Positions 1-11,483 of a stretch of 64,000 nucleotides of DNA are shown piece by piece. Position 1 is the first letter of the stretch, and each line of letters opens with the position of its first letter. Below the pieces are notes generated by a model. That model worked only from the letters and a program-made list of their open reading frames with translations. It was not told where the DNA came from and made no database searches. A program made the translations under genes and the position numbers. Origin of the DNA: Immersiella caudata (lineage: Eukaryota > Ascomycota > Sordariomycetes > Sordariales > Lasiosphaeriaceae); assembly GCA_030512335.1 (NCBI GenBank), contig JAULSU010000005.1, positions 124,001 through 188,000 on the forward strand, in the 5' to 3' direction.

Positions 1-265
1 GGAGGAGTCGATTTGGGGGCTCGTTCATGCTCCGCTGCAGCGTCTGCTCGGCGACAAGAACCAGCCCCCACAGCCTCTTGCGCTCCTTCAGTGATGCGGC
101 CTGGATGAGGTGGGCATCGTCAAGATCGTCGAGTATGCCTTCGAGTCTTTTGACCTGGCGCGGGGTGTTCTGGATAGTGCCGAAATTCTTAATGAAGTTG
201 GCCATCAACTGCGTGAGCTGCACGGCGGCAGCCACGCCGCCTAGGATCTCGAGGCCTGTTGCCAT
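1..265 (-). CDS. 5' end of a fungal STAND/NLR-type protein (partial)
   Basis: Reading leftward from the ATG at 265-263 gives an open frame that runs off the window edge, so only about 88 residues are visible. The start MATGLEILGGVAAAVQLTQL and the following amphipathic helices resemble the helical N-terminal domain (NACHT_N/HeLo-like group) placed before NTPase and repeat domains in fungal NLR-like proteins. That domain usually acts as the effector or signalling part. No NTPase domain can be seen here, so what the full protein is remains unknown. Confident that it is coding; moderately confident about the family. Confidence 0.6.
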   Translation of the reverse strand, partial: MATGLEILGGVAAAVQLTQLMANFIKNFGTIQNTPRQVKRLEGILDDLDDAHLIQAASLKERKRLWGLVLVAEQTLQRSMNEPPNRLL

Positions 266-895
266 TTAAGATTGCGTGGGGTTTGTAGAACTTCTTGGTA
301 TCTCTTTGCGCTATCTCAGTCGGCCCACCCGTCGGGTACGCATGGCGTGTTGCAGTGTCGCGTGAGAATCCGGGGATGCGGTTGGGGCAGGATGAGGTCG
401 GTAAGAAAAACGGGAAGGGATGACCGCCGTCTGGCTTGTGCCCCACGTGTCAAAGGGAGGCTCTTCGTCCCAAAAGCTGGGGATGCGGGTTGCGAGGGCT
501 AGGTTTGCCAGGTCTGCGACTGTCAGGGGCACAGCGTTGCATCATACCGAGCGGGGGGTGGGCGCCACAGCGCTGGTGCCGATGCGAATCCGTGAATCCG
601 TTTGACAGCGTGCTCAATCCCGGCGCTGTGATAGGTCTCGGAATCAGCCGCCGAGGCAGCCGGGCAACCACCAGCTACACACCGGTTTGCCGAAATCGAG
701 GCGACAAGGCACTTTTTCATCCAAAAATGTACAATTCCCTGCGCGTCGCAGCTTGCGCACTGCGATTTCGTTAAATAATGGTCGAGCGGTCCGCTGCGGG
801 GAGTCAGGTGGTTGGGCAGGCAGTGAAGTTCGTCATCGGGAAATCCGAATTTGATCGACCTGTCTCGTGGCACGGAATCGAATCGCCAGAGACAA
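266..895. other. Intergenic, divergent promoter region
   Basis: About 630 bases between two divergently transcribed genes. No convincing coding frame or RNA gene was seen, so it probably holds both promoters. Confidence 0.5.
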
Positions 896-3034
896 ATGAG
901 CGGCATCTGGGACAAGGCACAGGAATTTTGGATCCACTTTGTGGTTTCCAAGGATGTTGGACACATCGGGGTAGGCAGGCGCGCCCCGGAGAAAATCCTG
1001 ATTTTTGTTGACGAAGGTGGCAGGAGCGGGAGCGTCGAGACGACAGAATCGCTATCATCCTCAACCGCATCGGCTTCAGCTGGCGGGTTTATCTTGTCGC
1101 CTTTCTGGGCTTCCTGGCCTCGAGTTGGTCGCTAATTGCCATCTCCATCATCACGCCGGCGCTGTACTTCATCTACAATCGCCATGGCCAATTCGACGGC
1201 GACGCAGCGCTCGTGCTCGATATGGTCACATTGACCACCACCATCGTGGGCATGGTAGCGTTCGGCCTGCTCGCGGATCAAATGGGGAGAAGCAAGCTGT
1301 ACGGAATTGAGGTCATCATCGTCTTGGTGGCCGTTGGCGGAGCTGCCTTCTCCAGCGCCGGGTTCATCATCCACCAGGACAGGCCGGGTTCCTTGGATAT
1401 TTATGCAGCGCTGTTCGTCTTTCGAGCCTTTCTTGGTCTGGGTATTGGCGCAGAGGTAAGTTTGTCTTTTTGGCTCGCCCGCGCGCTCCTTATTTCATGG
1501 CCTCTTCTTTCTCCTCCTTTGGCATCTACTCGACGTCAGGGAACTAGTGCCTAAGACCCTCTTTCCAGTCTTGCCTTCCCGGTGACTCGGGGCTCCGATC
1601 TGACGCAACCTTTGACTATAGTACCCGATGTCAGCAGTCATTGCCGCCGAGTTCTCCCCAACGCGATGGCGCGGAGTCATGCTGGCAGCTGTGTTCCTCG
1701 CCCAGTCGGTCGGCCGCATCCTCGCATACGGCATCAGCCTGGGCGCTCTCCATGGCCTCACCGGGCAGATTGACTCCGACGCCGCAGATGTGCTCGATCA
1801 AACAAAGATTTCTCTCGACATCTTTTGGCGTCTCGCACTGAGCCTCGCTGGTATCCCCGCCGTCTTCGCCCTCGTCTTCCGTCTCTTCATTCCTGAAACC
1901 CCGCGCTTCTACTCGGCCGTCAAACGCGACATCAAAAAAGCCCGAGAGTCTCTCACCATGCTTGGCACACGCACCCCAGAGATGATCGCCGACATTGAGC
2001 GCATCATGGTTGCCGGTCCGGACGACGCGTCGTCAATTCTCGAGAAGAGATCGTGGAGGAAGATGGCTCGGGAATACTATTTTGGGGAAGGGAAGGGATG
2101 GAAATTGCTCGCAGCCATCTCCATCCAGTGGCTACTTCTTGACATTGTCTGGTATGGTGTCGGCCTCGATAGTCCTGGCACCCTCGCTGCACTCTGGCTG
2201 GACAAGCCGCCTCCGCCACCTTCTGCCACGCCCCCAAGTTGGAACGTGGACCCGGCCTACCCTAACGCTACCATCGTGGAGACCATCGACCGCAACCTCG
2301 TACGCACGCTCTATCTCTCTTGCATCGCCGCCTTGCTTGGCAGCCTCCTCGTCATCCCGCTTGTCAACCGCCTGAGCAGAAAGACACACTACCTCTGGAC
2401 GACATGGTCCTTGGCGGCCCTCTTCGCCATTATGGCCATCTCCGTCTCGCAGACTTACGCCAAGTCGGACCACGAAGTCAGCATGGTTTTCTACGTCGTC
2501 GCCCAGCTACTGTTCAACCTCGGGCCCAATACCCTCACGTTCATCCTCGCCGCCGAGATTTTCCCCACCGAGTTCCGAGGGACCAGCTATGGCATCGCGG
2601 CCGCTTTCGGAAAAGTCGGTGCTATCATTGCTAGGGGCATCATCAAGGGAGCTGGCAAGGGGAAGATAGGGATCGTCGTTGTTTTGGCCATGTTCTGCAT
2701 CGTGTTGGTTATCATGGCCGTCCTGGTCTGGCTGGAGCCATACGGGATTGCTTTCCCGGATGTGCAAAAGGGAAGATCACTGGAATGGCGTGGAAGTGGG
2801 TTTTTGGATAAAGTTTTGCATTCACAGCTGGAGAACAAGAGCCTGGAGGATATATCGCCTTGGCCGCTTGTCGGGACTGCTGGCGATGCCGAGCCAGGCG
2901 AATACGAGCCGCGACGGAGTGCCAGTCTTAGCGACGGTGGATCAAGAGTCTCTGGTGCAGGGAATGAGATACCTATGGAGGAGTGGCATTCCCAGGCAAA
3001 TGGGTCGTCTGGTGAGCAGGTCAAGCCTGCCTAA
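896..3034 (+). CDS. Pho84-type inorganic phosphate:H+ symporter (MFS)
   Basis: Proposed exons 896..970, 1024..1455 and 1622..3034, about 639 residues. The joint at 1455/1622 restores GLGIGAEYPMSAVIAAEF, the signature loop of the phosphate:H+ symporter family (Pho84 has the same region), so this is a plasma-membrane transporter importing phosphate. It has about 12 hydrophobic segments, a long central loop, and FPTEFRGTSYGIAAAFGKVG in the second half. The 53-nt first intron (971..1023) is inferred: the frame is closed by a TGA at 1009, and the ATG at 896 splices into it in phase. The hydrophilic C-tail of about 90 residues is less conserved. Other organic-phosphate porters of the same MFS family are possible. 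The family assignment is strong; the first exon is less certain. Confidence 0.87.
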
Positions 3035-3773
3035 GGGGGTTGCTTTGCCGAACTGATAGGCAATTTACGAGTGAAGACGATATGTATCTTGTATAACCTC
3101 ACGATTTGACATACCTCGACTCTTTGCGTGTATACACCTGATGTGAATCTGCCAGGGTGTATTTTATGCCCATTCAACCCTCCGCGTCTTCACGAGTCAA
3201 TGTCGTTCTTAGGGGTTTGGGGACGGTGTCGTTGAGCTGAGCATTCTGATTGGTCAGCCCTATGGGATCTGAAATCAGGGGCACTCGGCCGTTTTGCTCC
3301 GCCTTTTGATGCAGGAAGCATCTTGCAACATCAGCCCAATTGAGTACCACGAGCTCGAGCTTATCCGTATCCTCCACGACCGTGCATACCACCTCTTTTC
3401 CGTTTCTGCCTTTGATGATGTTTAAATTACCTTTTTGGTGGGGTTCACGGTGGCAGTGCGGGGCACCCCACGGGGCCGCTCAAAGGGCAAGCGGTGGCGG
3501 CGATGACGTCTACCATTTTCCTCCGGCAAGCAAACAGAACACGATCTACGTGCCTTTGGATTGACATGACGGGCAAAATCGTCATCATGGAGGACCAACC
3601 GCCCATTTGTCCGCCCTTGATGCTAGTCTCGTATTAAATAGGAGGATACCTCCACAGCCCGTCGTGAGGACTCGTCGAACGTTGTTCCTCGCTTTAATAA
3701 CTGCTATTGAACATCCAATTCAACCCACCCACATCAAACACGCAACAAACCAAGAGAGCAACAAACCACCAGT
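3035..3773. other. Intergenic
   Basis: About 740 bases holding the 3' region of the phosphate symporter and the promoter of the dehydrogenase. A TATA-like tattaaata lies near 3633, about 140 bases before the next ATG. No other gene was seen. Confidence 0.5.
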
Positions 3774-5238
3774 ATGACCTCGCAAGCCGCCTACGCCGCC
3801 GAAAAGGCTATCGGCCACGACAAGGAAAATATCAAGCAAGACATCGCCAACTACCAAGGCCAAGACCAAGGCGTCCCCAGCTCAACCATGAAAGCCCTCG
3901 TCTGGCAAGGCAAGCAAAAGGTCCAAGTCGTCGACGTGCCCAAGCCCAAAATCATCGAGGACCGCGACGTCATCCTCAAAGTCACCGGCACCACCGTCTG
4001 CGGCTCCGATCTGCACCTACTCCACGGCGCCGTCATGCAGATGAACAAAGGTGACATCCTCGGGCATGAATTCTGCGGAGTCGTCGAGAGCGTCGGGCCG
4101 GCGGTCAAGGGGATTCAAGTCGGAAAGAGATATGTGGCGAGTTTTCAGATTGCGTGCGGGGAGTGCTTCTTTTGCAAGCAAAAACTGAGCAGCCAGTGCG
4201 AGATGACGAATTCGAACACGATGACCAAGGCCATGTATGGGGGACGGACGGCGGGGATTTTTGGGTATAGTCACCTCACGGGGGGGTTTGCGGGCGGGCA
4301 GGCCGAGTATGTGAGGGTGCCGTTGGGGGACGTTAACTTGTTGGAGATTCCGGATGATGTGCCGGATGAGAAGGGTATGCAGTGTTCCTTATTTTCGATC
4401 GTGAGACTGAGATTGACTGGCGGCTGCAGCGCTTTACCTGTCCGATGTCCTTCCCACGGCTTACAACGCTGTCAAGGACACCGCCGTCTACCCTGGGGAC
4501 GTGGTGGCCATTTTTGGCGCCGGCCCAATCGGGCAAATGGCGGGGTCCTATTCCCTTGACGAAGGCGCCTCCAAGATCCTTTTTGTCGACACCGAGCCGC
4601 GCCTCTCCTTTGTCTCGGAGCGCTTCCCTCCACAGCACAAAGACAAGCTTGTCCTTGTTGACTTCAAGAAGCTCAGCTTCGGCGTCACCAACAAGGAGAC
4701 GGTGGTTAGCAAGCTAAAGGAGCTTACAGGTGGAAAGGGACCCGATGTGGCGATTGAGTGTGCGGCAGGAGAGTACGCAAAGGGGTGGATGCATTGGCTT
4801 GAGATGTCCCTTGGAGCCGAGACTGACACCAGCGAGATTCTGAATGAGATGGTGGAGGGCGTTAGGAACTATGGACGATGTGGAATCACCTGCGTCTACG
4901 TGGGATATGTGAGTTTTCCCCTGTTGGAAGCGAGGCTGGATGCAAGCTAACCTGGACAGACCAACCACTTCAACGTCGGGAGTTTGATGCAGCGCGGAAT
5001 CCGGCTGATTGGAAACGGACAAGCGCCAGTGCATAAGTACTGGAATGAGCTGCTCGAGAAGGTCAGGAAGGGCGAGATTGATCCCCTGCAGATGGTCTCA
5101 CACCGTGTGCGCCTCGAGGACATGGACAAGGTCTACTACAAGTTTGACGCCAAGGAGGATTCGATGCAGAAAGTGTTTGTGGAGACCAAGTTCTCGTTCC
5201 CGAGGGCTCAGGGAACCCCTGAGTTGACGACCTACTGA
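3774..5238 (+). CDS. Zinc-dependent alcohol dehydrogenase (formaldehyde dehydrogenase-like MDR)
   Basis: Exons 3774..4374, 4430..4908 and 4960..5238, giving 452 residues with all phases consistent. It is a medium-chain dehydrogenase/reductase. Catalytic zinc ligands are C76 in CGSDLHLLHG and H97/E98 in GHEFCG. The structural zinc set is C128, C131, C134 and C142. The Rossmann motif is GAGPIGQ just after the first intron. The lineage resembles bacterial and fungal formaldehyde/alcohol dehydrogenases of FDH-like type, so a cytosolic NAD(P)-dependent alcohol or aldehyde oxidation is likely; the substrate cannot be read from sequence. About 38 residues precede the usual MKALVW start. That extension looks genuine because the first ATG has a good context. 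A tRNA gene lies 58 bases downstream on the same strand. Confidence 0.9.
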
Positions 5239-5296
5239 ACTCCACCGGGTGACCACACTTTACCTTTATTGCGGAGCGTTTCTTCAACAATCAAAA

Positions 5297-5394
5297 GCCT
5301 GATTAGCTCAGCTGGTTAGAGCGTCGTACTAATATCTTTCAAAATGGGATATCAAGTAATGCGAAGGTCAACAGTTCAATCCTGTTATTGGGCA
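5297..5394 (+). tRNA. tRNA-Ile (anticodon AAT), intron-containing
   Basis: Full cloverleaf: acceptor 5297-5303 pairs with 5387-5393 (two wobble pairs), D stem GCTC/GAGC, anticodon stem TCGTA/TGCGA, T stem around GTTCAAT. Anticodon AAT is at 5331-5333. A 24-nt intron (about 5335-5358) sits at the canonical position after base 37. Discriminator base A is at 5394, and a T-rich run follows near 5400. A close relative lies at 40435-40528. Confidence 0.9.
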
Positions 5395-5607
5395 TTCCTT
5401 TCTATTATTTTTGCTTCTGGGATGACTGCTGTGCGCTTGCGAAGTCGAGCTGAATGGTCTCCAGCCAAGCCCTTATCCCCGAATTGACAATGCACTCTTC
5501 TATTTCCCTTCACTGACTATTGGGAACGACAGGAAACATGAAAATCTACGTACAGGCACTAAGCCACAAATATCGTTACATGAATCCGAGCCCGTCTTAA
5601 CCACCGC

Positions 5608-6726
5608 CTAAACGTCATCCATTTCGGCGTCATCCACTGCATCGTCTTCCTCCGAGGCTTCGAAAAAGCTTGAATCGGCATCCAAGGCACTGTCGGCATC
5701 CCAGATGTGCATTGTTTCAACGTACCTGGGGGTCTCTACCCTTTCCTCCCCGTCGGGGTAATAAAAAGGCCGATACAGCGTGATCCTACGGAACCGAACC
5801 GCCCTCGGAGCCACGTCGGGGTTCCGCTTCCACCATGATTTGCGCCGCAAGTGGTTCGCGTGCTTCAGCGCCCTCGCCTTGATCTCCCTACCGTTGCTAA
5901 TCTGGCCATTGGTCGTATTCTCGACCTGCTCGTGGTACTTGCGGATGTTGAGGTGGTGCTTCTCTCCCACCGACAGCTTGTCCACCGTTAAGTACACGTC
6001 GTTGTCCACCCCGCGCGGCCGCTTGGCCCAGTTGTGCTCGTAGATCCAAAAGTACTCGACATTCGGAAAGTTCTTGTATACGGCCTCGAACATTCTTCTG
6101 AACCCAAGCTGGGCCCAGACGAGCTGGTGCGGGAGGCCAATGTGCTGAATCTTGTTCTTGTGGCTCTTTAGCAGCGCCGGCAGGACCGCAGGACTGTAAT
6201 TCGCCCATCTTGGCTTCGGGTGCGGAAATCTCGGGCTGATGAGGCTGCCCACGCCCCAGCGCTCGAGGTTGTCGTCCCACGTGTCCTGATCGTCCATCCA
6301 CTTTTCGTGGCACTCGTCCTCGTAGTCGAAATGCTGGGCCCAAAAGGTCCAGTCGAGCCACAGAATATCGTGGTCCCATCGAAAGTACACGCCGCCGGGC
6401 GTGTTGGGGTTCGCCTCTCCGCCGGGCCCAAAGATGAAGGCTCCGTGCGTCAGCGCAGCCTTGCGAAGGCCCCTGTTCACCTGGGTGATGGCCCCGTGGT
6501 GTTTGGCCGGCATGCGCCAGAGGGCTTCGGAAGCGCGCGCGGGGATAAAGTTTTGCAGCGTGCTGCGGTCGGGGGGATTGCCGTCCTCGTCGTCCTCGTC
6601 CAGGCCCGAGGCGGGGTGGGCCACGTGGAAGACGTTGCAACTGACTTCGTTCTCCTTCTCCGAAATTTGCTCAAAGATGTTGACCCAGCACTCCTCGGGG
6701 AGCGCCGCGGTGGAGCTGGACGCCAT
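5608..6726 (-). CDS. Unidentified protein with F-box/2EXR-like N-terminus
   Basis: Single exon from ATG 6726-6724, 372 residues. Upstream ATGs in the same frame exist, but this one starts the recognisable domain. The N-terminus ALPEECWVNIFEQISEKENE looks like the proline-leucine-proline start of fungal F-box or 2EXR domains. The middle is rich in aromatic residues (repeated WDHD/WLDW/WAQ type patches). The C-terminus is strongly acidic, ending in D/E-rich sequence. No catalytic motif, signal peptide or membrane segment was seen. A substrate-adaptor or unknown nuclear/cytosolic role is only a guess. Confident that it is a gene because of its length and composition; weak on function. Confidence 0.7.
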   Translation of the reverse strand: MASSSTAALPEECWVNIFEQISEKENEVSCNVFHVAHPASGLDEDDEDGNPPDRSTLQNFIPARASEALWRMPAKHHGAITQVNRGLRKAALTHGAFIFGPGGEANPNTPGGVYFRWDHDILWLDWTFWAQHFDYEDECHEKWMDDQDTWDDNLERWGVGSLISPRFPHPKPRWANYSPAVLPALLKSHKNKIQHIGLPHQLVWAQLGFRRMFEAVYKNFPNVEYFWIYEHNWAKRPRGVDNDVYLTVDKLSVGEKHHLNIRKYHEQVENTTNGQISNGREIKARALKHANHLRRKSWWKRNPDVAPRAVRFRRITLYRPFYYPDGEERVETPRYVETMHIWDADSALDADSSFFEASEEDDAVDDAEMDDV

Positions 6727-7722
6727 GATTGCTATCTTGATGTGAATTTGGATAAGTATGTTGGGGATAAAAGTGGTTGAATTGAGGGTTGCAAAAAAAC
6801 ATGCTCTGCCTGCCATGGCGGCGAGTTTATTCGGGGGACCGACCACCTCTCTTTGTGAGGGAACCGTTGGCCGGATTGGGAATTTTGTGGGTTTCTCTTT
6901 GCTTTGACAGCTGGACCTTCGAGCGTCGATGCTTTGTCGCAACACGCAGCCCAGCGGATAATTCCGCTAAGGACTGAGTTGATGTTTGCGAGATCGCTAT
7001 TGATGATACAAAAATAGCCAAGGCGCAGTCTGGTTGGGGGCATCACCTTCAAGGGGTCTCGATGACCCCTTTCCCAAACCCTAACCCTGGGGAGATCAAA
7101 AAGGGATGCCCCTTTATGAAGCCCATTCTTTTCATCCTCCCTTTGGGTGGTCACCTGTGACAAGTGTAACTAATATTTCTCACGGGTTGCCATGTGAATT
7201 GCATCTGAAAGGTCACCGAGCAACGGCGCAAGCGCAACACGAGAGACATTGGATCCTGGTGAAGCGGATTTGCTTGAGGTCTCTCAAAAAATGGTGCCCC
7301 ACAATTTTTCGATTCATGGCGAGTCACCACATACAGGAGACACCTACCTTGGTATGCTTGATCCGGTGATTTTGGGAATGACGAGGCGCGAGGATGAGAA
7401 TTATTGCAATTAGGCGGACAAGGGCGAGTCCTAAGCTTGGGCGGGTGTAAGTTGCGATTTGATGTTAGGAGGTGACTCCCCGACCGACTCTCCTGGGTGG
7501 TATTTTACCTACCATTTCCATCCTATTCGAAGTTACAGATTTGACAGTGACTCAGGTGGCGTGTCTAGGAAATTCCCCGCACTATTATATTCCCCCACCC
7601 GCCTCCTTCCTCGCATTCCACTCTCGAAAAAGGTTTCAAAACTGATCACTTTCCCTTTGCAATCTTGCAGCCTACAGTCAGTTCTCAAGAATTTTTGCAT
7701 CTACTTGAGCAGAGTATCTACG
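6727..7722. other. Intergenic, divergent promoter region
   Basis: About 1 kb between divergent genes. It holds a short telomere-like stretch (about 7074-7088, one and a half CCCTAA units) but no coding frame. The last 250 bases are pyrimidine-rich leader before the secreted-protein ATG at 7723. Confidence 0.5.
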
Positions 7723-9020
7723 ATGCGGAGCCTTCTCACCCTCGCTCTTGCCGCCAGCGCGGCCGTCGCAGCAGCGGATCCCATCTTCCGCTGGCCGTTC
7801 CTTTCTTCCACTGACCCTCTTCACATCCGAGCCGCTCGCGACAACGACGATTTCCCTGACCTCCACGCCGTTGGAGAGCACAGGATGATTGCCGAATACG
7901 CTGGTGGTGTCAGCGCGACTGCCTACCGCGACGGGAACAACAACACCGGGGTGATGGCCATCTGCACGAACGAAACAGACAAGGGTGACAGCATCGGTGT
8001 AGCTATCATGATGAAAGGGGAGGACTCTTGGACACATCTGAAGTACATTGCCGTTGAAAAACTTCCTGGCCTGAATCTCGCGTCCGACAAGCCGCCCACG
8101 GCTGTGCAGCTCCCTTCGGGCAAGATACTTGTTGCTTATCTGCAGATGGGGATCATGCCGTATGATTTTGACCGCTTTTCTTTCTATTTGTCGAGCGACC
8201 ACGGGAACACCTGGGAGGACTTGGAGCCAGTGGAGCGCCGCCGCCAATCGGATGGCGGAGGGACTGTAACGGTGTCACTCTGGGACGCATACCTACGGCT
8301 ATCCCGGAACGGCACGGTAGTGCAACTTTACTACGTCGAGGGCAGCAAAGAAGACGAAGGGACAAGGACCATCAACATGATGTGGTCAGACACTGAAGGC
8401 CGCTCGTGGATGCCAGGGCAGTACGACCATCACACTGTTACCCAAAAGAAGCGTGGGGTTTTGCAGTACCACCCACGGATAATTGAGTGGGGTGATGACC
8501 TCTTGCAAGTTGAGACCGGTTGTTCTCCTACACGAGTTGGGCTAACCACGAGGGTATTGATAGCTGTATCTTTCACGCCCTGTCTCCTGGAGATATCGAA
8601 AGGTGGACGGTCCACATCATCAAGTCCTCTGACGACGGCTATAGTTGGGGGAATGACCAGAAGCTTCTCGAGGCCTCTGGCGATAGCGACGTCGCCTTCC
8701 CACACCTGCTCAATGTCAACGGGACTCTCCTGTTGACCGCCATGACCGACGTGGCATATCGGGATGAAGCGCAGAAGCCACCTGTAGAGTCTGCGGACCT
8801 AAGTCTGCACATCAGTGGCGATGCTGGCCAGACCTGGGTCCAGCACAAAGACGAAGGAGATATTGCAGCGCTGGAGAGGAGCGTATGCATGCCGTGGATT
8901 CATTACTTGGGCGGCGGGGGAAGGCATAACAGCGAGGTGCTTCTGTTATATCTTGAACGGAGGTCAGACTCTTTGCACACCGAGTACAACGCTCTGAGCA
9001 TAAAGTATGAGCTCAGGTAG
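7723..9020 (+). CDS. Secreted sialidase-like (Asp-box) protein
   Basis: Proposed exons 7723..8508 and 8553..9020, 417 residues. The first about 18 residues, MRSLLTLALAASAAVAAA, form a clear signal peptide. Asp-box-like motifs (S-D-x-G-x-T/S-W) occur as SSDHGNTWEDL, SDTEGRSW, SSDDGYSWGN and SGDAGQTW, as in six-bladed sialidase/BNR-repeat proteins. It is therefore probably an extracellular glycoside-binding or hydrolysing protein. Frame changes near 8510. A 44-nt intron with donor gttgag, branch ctaac and acceptor cgag (8509-8552) restores it exactly. The donor is weak, so a real frameshift is the alternative. The catalytic residues of true sialidases were not verified. Confidence 0.72.
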
Positions 9021-9812
9021 TCGAGCCCCGGAAGAGGACCACAGGGGCCTGGTCCCGCAGGAGGGCACGGGCTGCTCTTCAGGAGGTGAATTGAAAAGCG
9101 TTGGCTTTATCGGAGAGTATGGAAATAAAATATTGTGCGAATTCTTGCTTACGTTGCGTTGGCGAGAGACTTGGAGAGCCAAGGCATGGTGCCCCTGAAT
9201 GAGCCCCTGACGGTCCCTATGCTGCCAAGCTCAGACTCTCAAACTTAGAGGTCCATGGTCAACATGGGCAGCCGACAGCGCCAGGCCGTTGGTAAAATGT
9301 TAATTCGGATGAAAATACCAGACTCGAGTAACCAAGGCACCGGGCAGGGCCACCCGCAGCAGGACTCGGCATCTCATCTTCGCCCTCAGGTTGCGGGGTC
9401 AAATGGCACTATGCATTTATCACCAATCTCCTTGGTCCAGATTTCGTAAACGGCAAATATCCCCCGTCAACACTCCATCTCCCTTAACCCCTTTCTACGT
9501 TTACATGGCTTCACTCAAGGACCAAGCAATCGCGCGGGCAGGGGACGGCCTAACTGTAAATACTACGGCAACCCGCATCTCCCACAAAGCTATATTCACA
9601 GGCTAAACGCCCATGCCGCACGCTCTCTCCAACGCAAATCTACCTGCCAACAGAGTCGCCCGCGAACGCACCTATGTATTTATCCATGACTGTTCGCTCG
9701 GCTCTGAACATGGAAACCCCAACCTTCCTTCTGAGAAAACCTCCACCCTCTCGGCCTTGTAAACGTAGAGAATCCCCCCAGGCTCCGAAACGCGACCAGC
9801 CAGCCATTGCCG
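9021..9812. other. Intergenic
   Basis: About 790 bases with no supportable gene; 3' region of the sialidase-like gene. Confidence 0.5.
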
Positions 9813-10247
9813 CCATGTTTACCCTCTAGGGGATTGCCTCATCTCTCCTCCTCCGCTCTCATCCTCGCAACCACGTCCGCCGGTATCCCCAACCGCGGGC
9901 CCTTTCACAACTGCATCATCCGCAGTCGAATCTCTCCCCGATACACCTTCCCCTAGCACCCGAAACTCGAGGACTTGCAATTCAGCGCCACCACCACTCC
10001 CGTCGACCCCAATATCACTCACGTTGCCTTTTCCCTTGTAACCAGCAGCCCCTTCAAGTTCGCCGGGTCCCACGCCCGTCTCCCACTCCACAGCTGCTGC
10101 TTGCCCTGCAGAACAGCCGGCAAGGGCATCATGGCAAGCATCCCGCGCAGATTTACCGAAATGATTAGTACTGCTTGATTGTCTCCCTCCTGGTCACCAA
10201 CACCAACACAGACAACACAACCGACAAGAATAAGACGTGGAGATAGT
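9813..10247 (+). pseudogene. Decayed small secreted-protein gene
   Basis: One frame from about 9813 to 10178 reads like a small secreted protein. A hydrophobic leader (LPHLSSSALILATTSA) is followed by a PNRGPFHNCIIRSRISPRYT block. A single TAG (9954-9956) interrupts it, and the same frame then continues as LEDLQFSATTTPVDPNITHV and a cysteine-containing tail. The plausible ATG (9815) is in another frame. After 10178 a neighbouring frame gives a further 22 protein-like residues. The whole looks like a roughly 140-codon gene with one nonsense and two frame changes. No named family was recognised. The alternative is chance protein-like sequence. Confidence 0.35.
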
Positions 10248-10945
10248 CTACCACAACTAGTACTGGACATGCATCAGTTTTGCAGTTGCCCGTCGGGGGA
10301 TGTGAGGATGGTTAGGAACGAAAAGGAGGAGGAATGTGACGGAGGGAAAGACGGGTAGCCGAGGGCTCTGCCTTCAAGTTGCGTATATTTTTGAGTCCGA
10401 TGATTCCATGGAATCTGCGCTGGAGTTTTGTAGGGGATGAAAGGGGACGACCGGGGGGGGTTGGACGTATTCGGTGTTCTTTCAGCACTTGGATAAGACG
10501 CAAGTGTTGCGTTTGTGCATACCGTCGAGCGTATCCGAGTGCTATCAGGGTGCGGTATGTACAGGTGGGAAGTGAGAGGGGTGTTGATGTGAAACTAGAC
10601 TGCGAGGGTGTTTTGGAGTTTTGGAGTTTTACCCAGAGGAATACGATAGGAGAGCGAGAGAGAGCCTAGAGAAAGTTGTGAGTTGACTTGACCAGCCAGG
10701 GACATTGCGGGAGTAGCGGTGATAAAAACAAGGGTATATTGCATTAGTGGTATTAGATGCTGGTATCGCTGCAAGTATCACTATCCAAACGCCGGCACAC
10801 AGTCATCGACTCCAACCTCGCCAACCCTCATGAGTCATCCAATCTGTCCTTTTCGTTCATCCATCATGTCATTACAGTCCGTCAACATCGCTGCGAGCCG
10901 GCGCTCAAGCAATCCGCATACATCGAGAAGGTGCGCTGAGGCATC
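10248..10945. other. Intergenic
   Basis: About 700 bases, 3' side of the minus-strand MARVEL-like gene. No gene seen. Confidence 0.5.
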
Positions 10946-11483
10946 TTAGACGACAACAGTGCTGCGGCGCATGCGGTAGCCGTAGTTCCAGTCGTAGAGA
11001 ACGTTGAAGAACAGGAGGAAGCTGTGTATGTTAGCGTCCGGGCCTTCCACGCGATCGCATTGTGCAGGGTATCACTCACAATGCAATGAAGCTGAAAGCC
11101 TCGACAGTGAGGAGCAGGTCGTTGTTGCTGTTGCTGTAGCCCTCGGCGGTGAAGACGACAGCGACGAGCCAGAGATACGAAAAGATGAGATTGAACAACA
11201 AGAAGAAGCCGGCGATGGAAGCGAGGAAGAATGCGGCCAGGAAGAAGATGACAGTGAGGACGGACTAGAGAGTTGATGTCAGTAATTCACCAAGAACGCA
11301 AACGGTGCAGGATGAACATACGATGACCTCCATGTAGATGACACGAGGACCAGCCTCTCCATCGAGAGAGATCAGATACGACAGGATGCCCATGACGATG
11401 ACGGCCGAGATCCAAATTAGGACATTGGTGGCCATGAGCAGAGGCGAAAGCCTGGCGTGGGTGCGGTCTCTGTGAACGGCCAT
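10946..11483 (-). CDS. Four-TM MARVEL-like membrane protein
   Basis: Three exons read leftward: 11483..11322, 11264..11080 and 11021..10946, 140 residues, with all phases consistent and introns of 57 and 58 nt. There are four hydrophobic segments: around residues 17-40 (ATNVLIWISAVIVMGILSYL), 53-75, 76-95 and 110-125. The N-terminus is short and basic, and the C-terminus reads DWNYGYRMRRSTVVV. This size and topology fit the fungal MARVEL/Nce102-like group, which acts in plasma-membrane domains and vesicle trafficking. There is no signal peptide. The topology is clear; the family name is inferred from size and pattern. Confidence 0.75.

Noticed and set aside
7074..7088. Telomere-like CCCTAA stretch (also near 12190)
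   Set aside because: Only about one and a half units each, far too short to be an interstitial telomere; expected by chance.
8553..8602. Intron gtattg..aaag in the sialidase-like gene
   Set aside because: Gives the wrong frame and would remove family-like sequence (IDSCIFHALSPGD).
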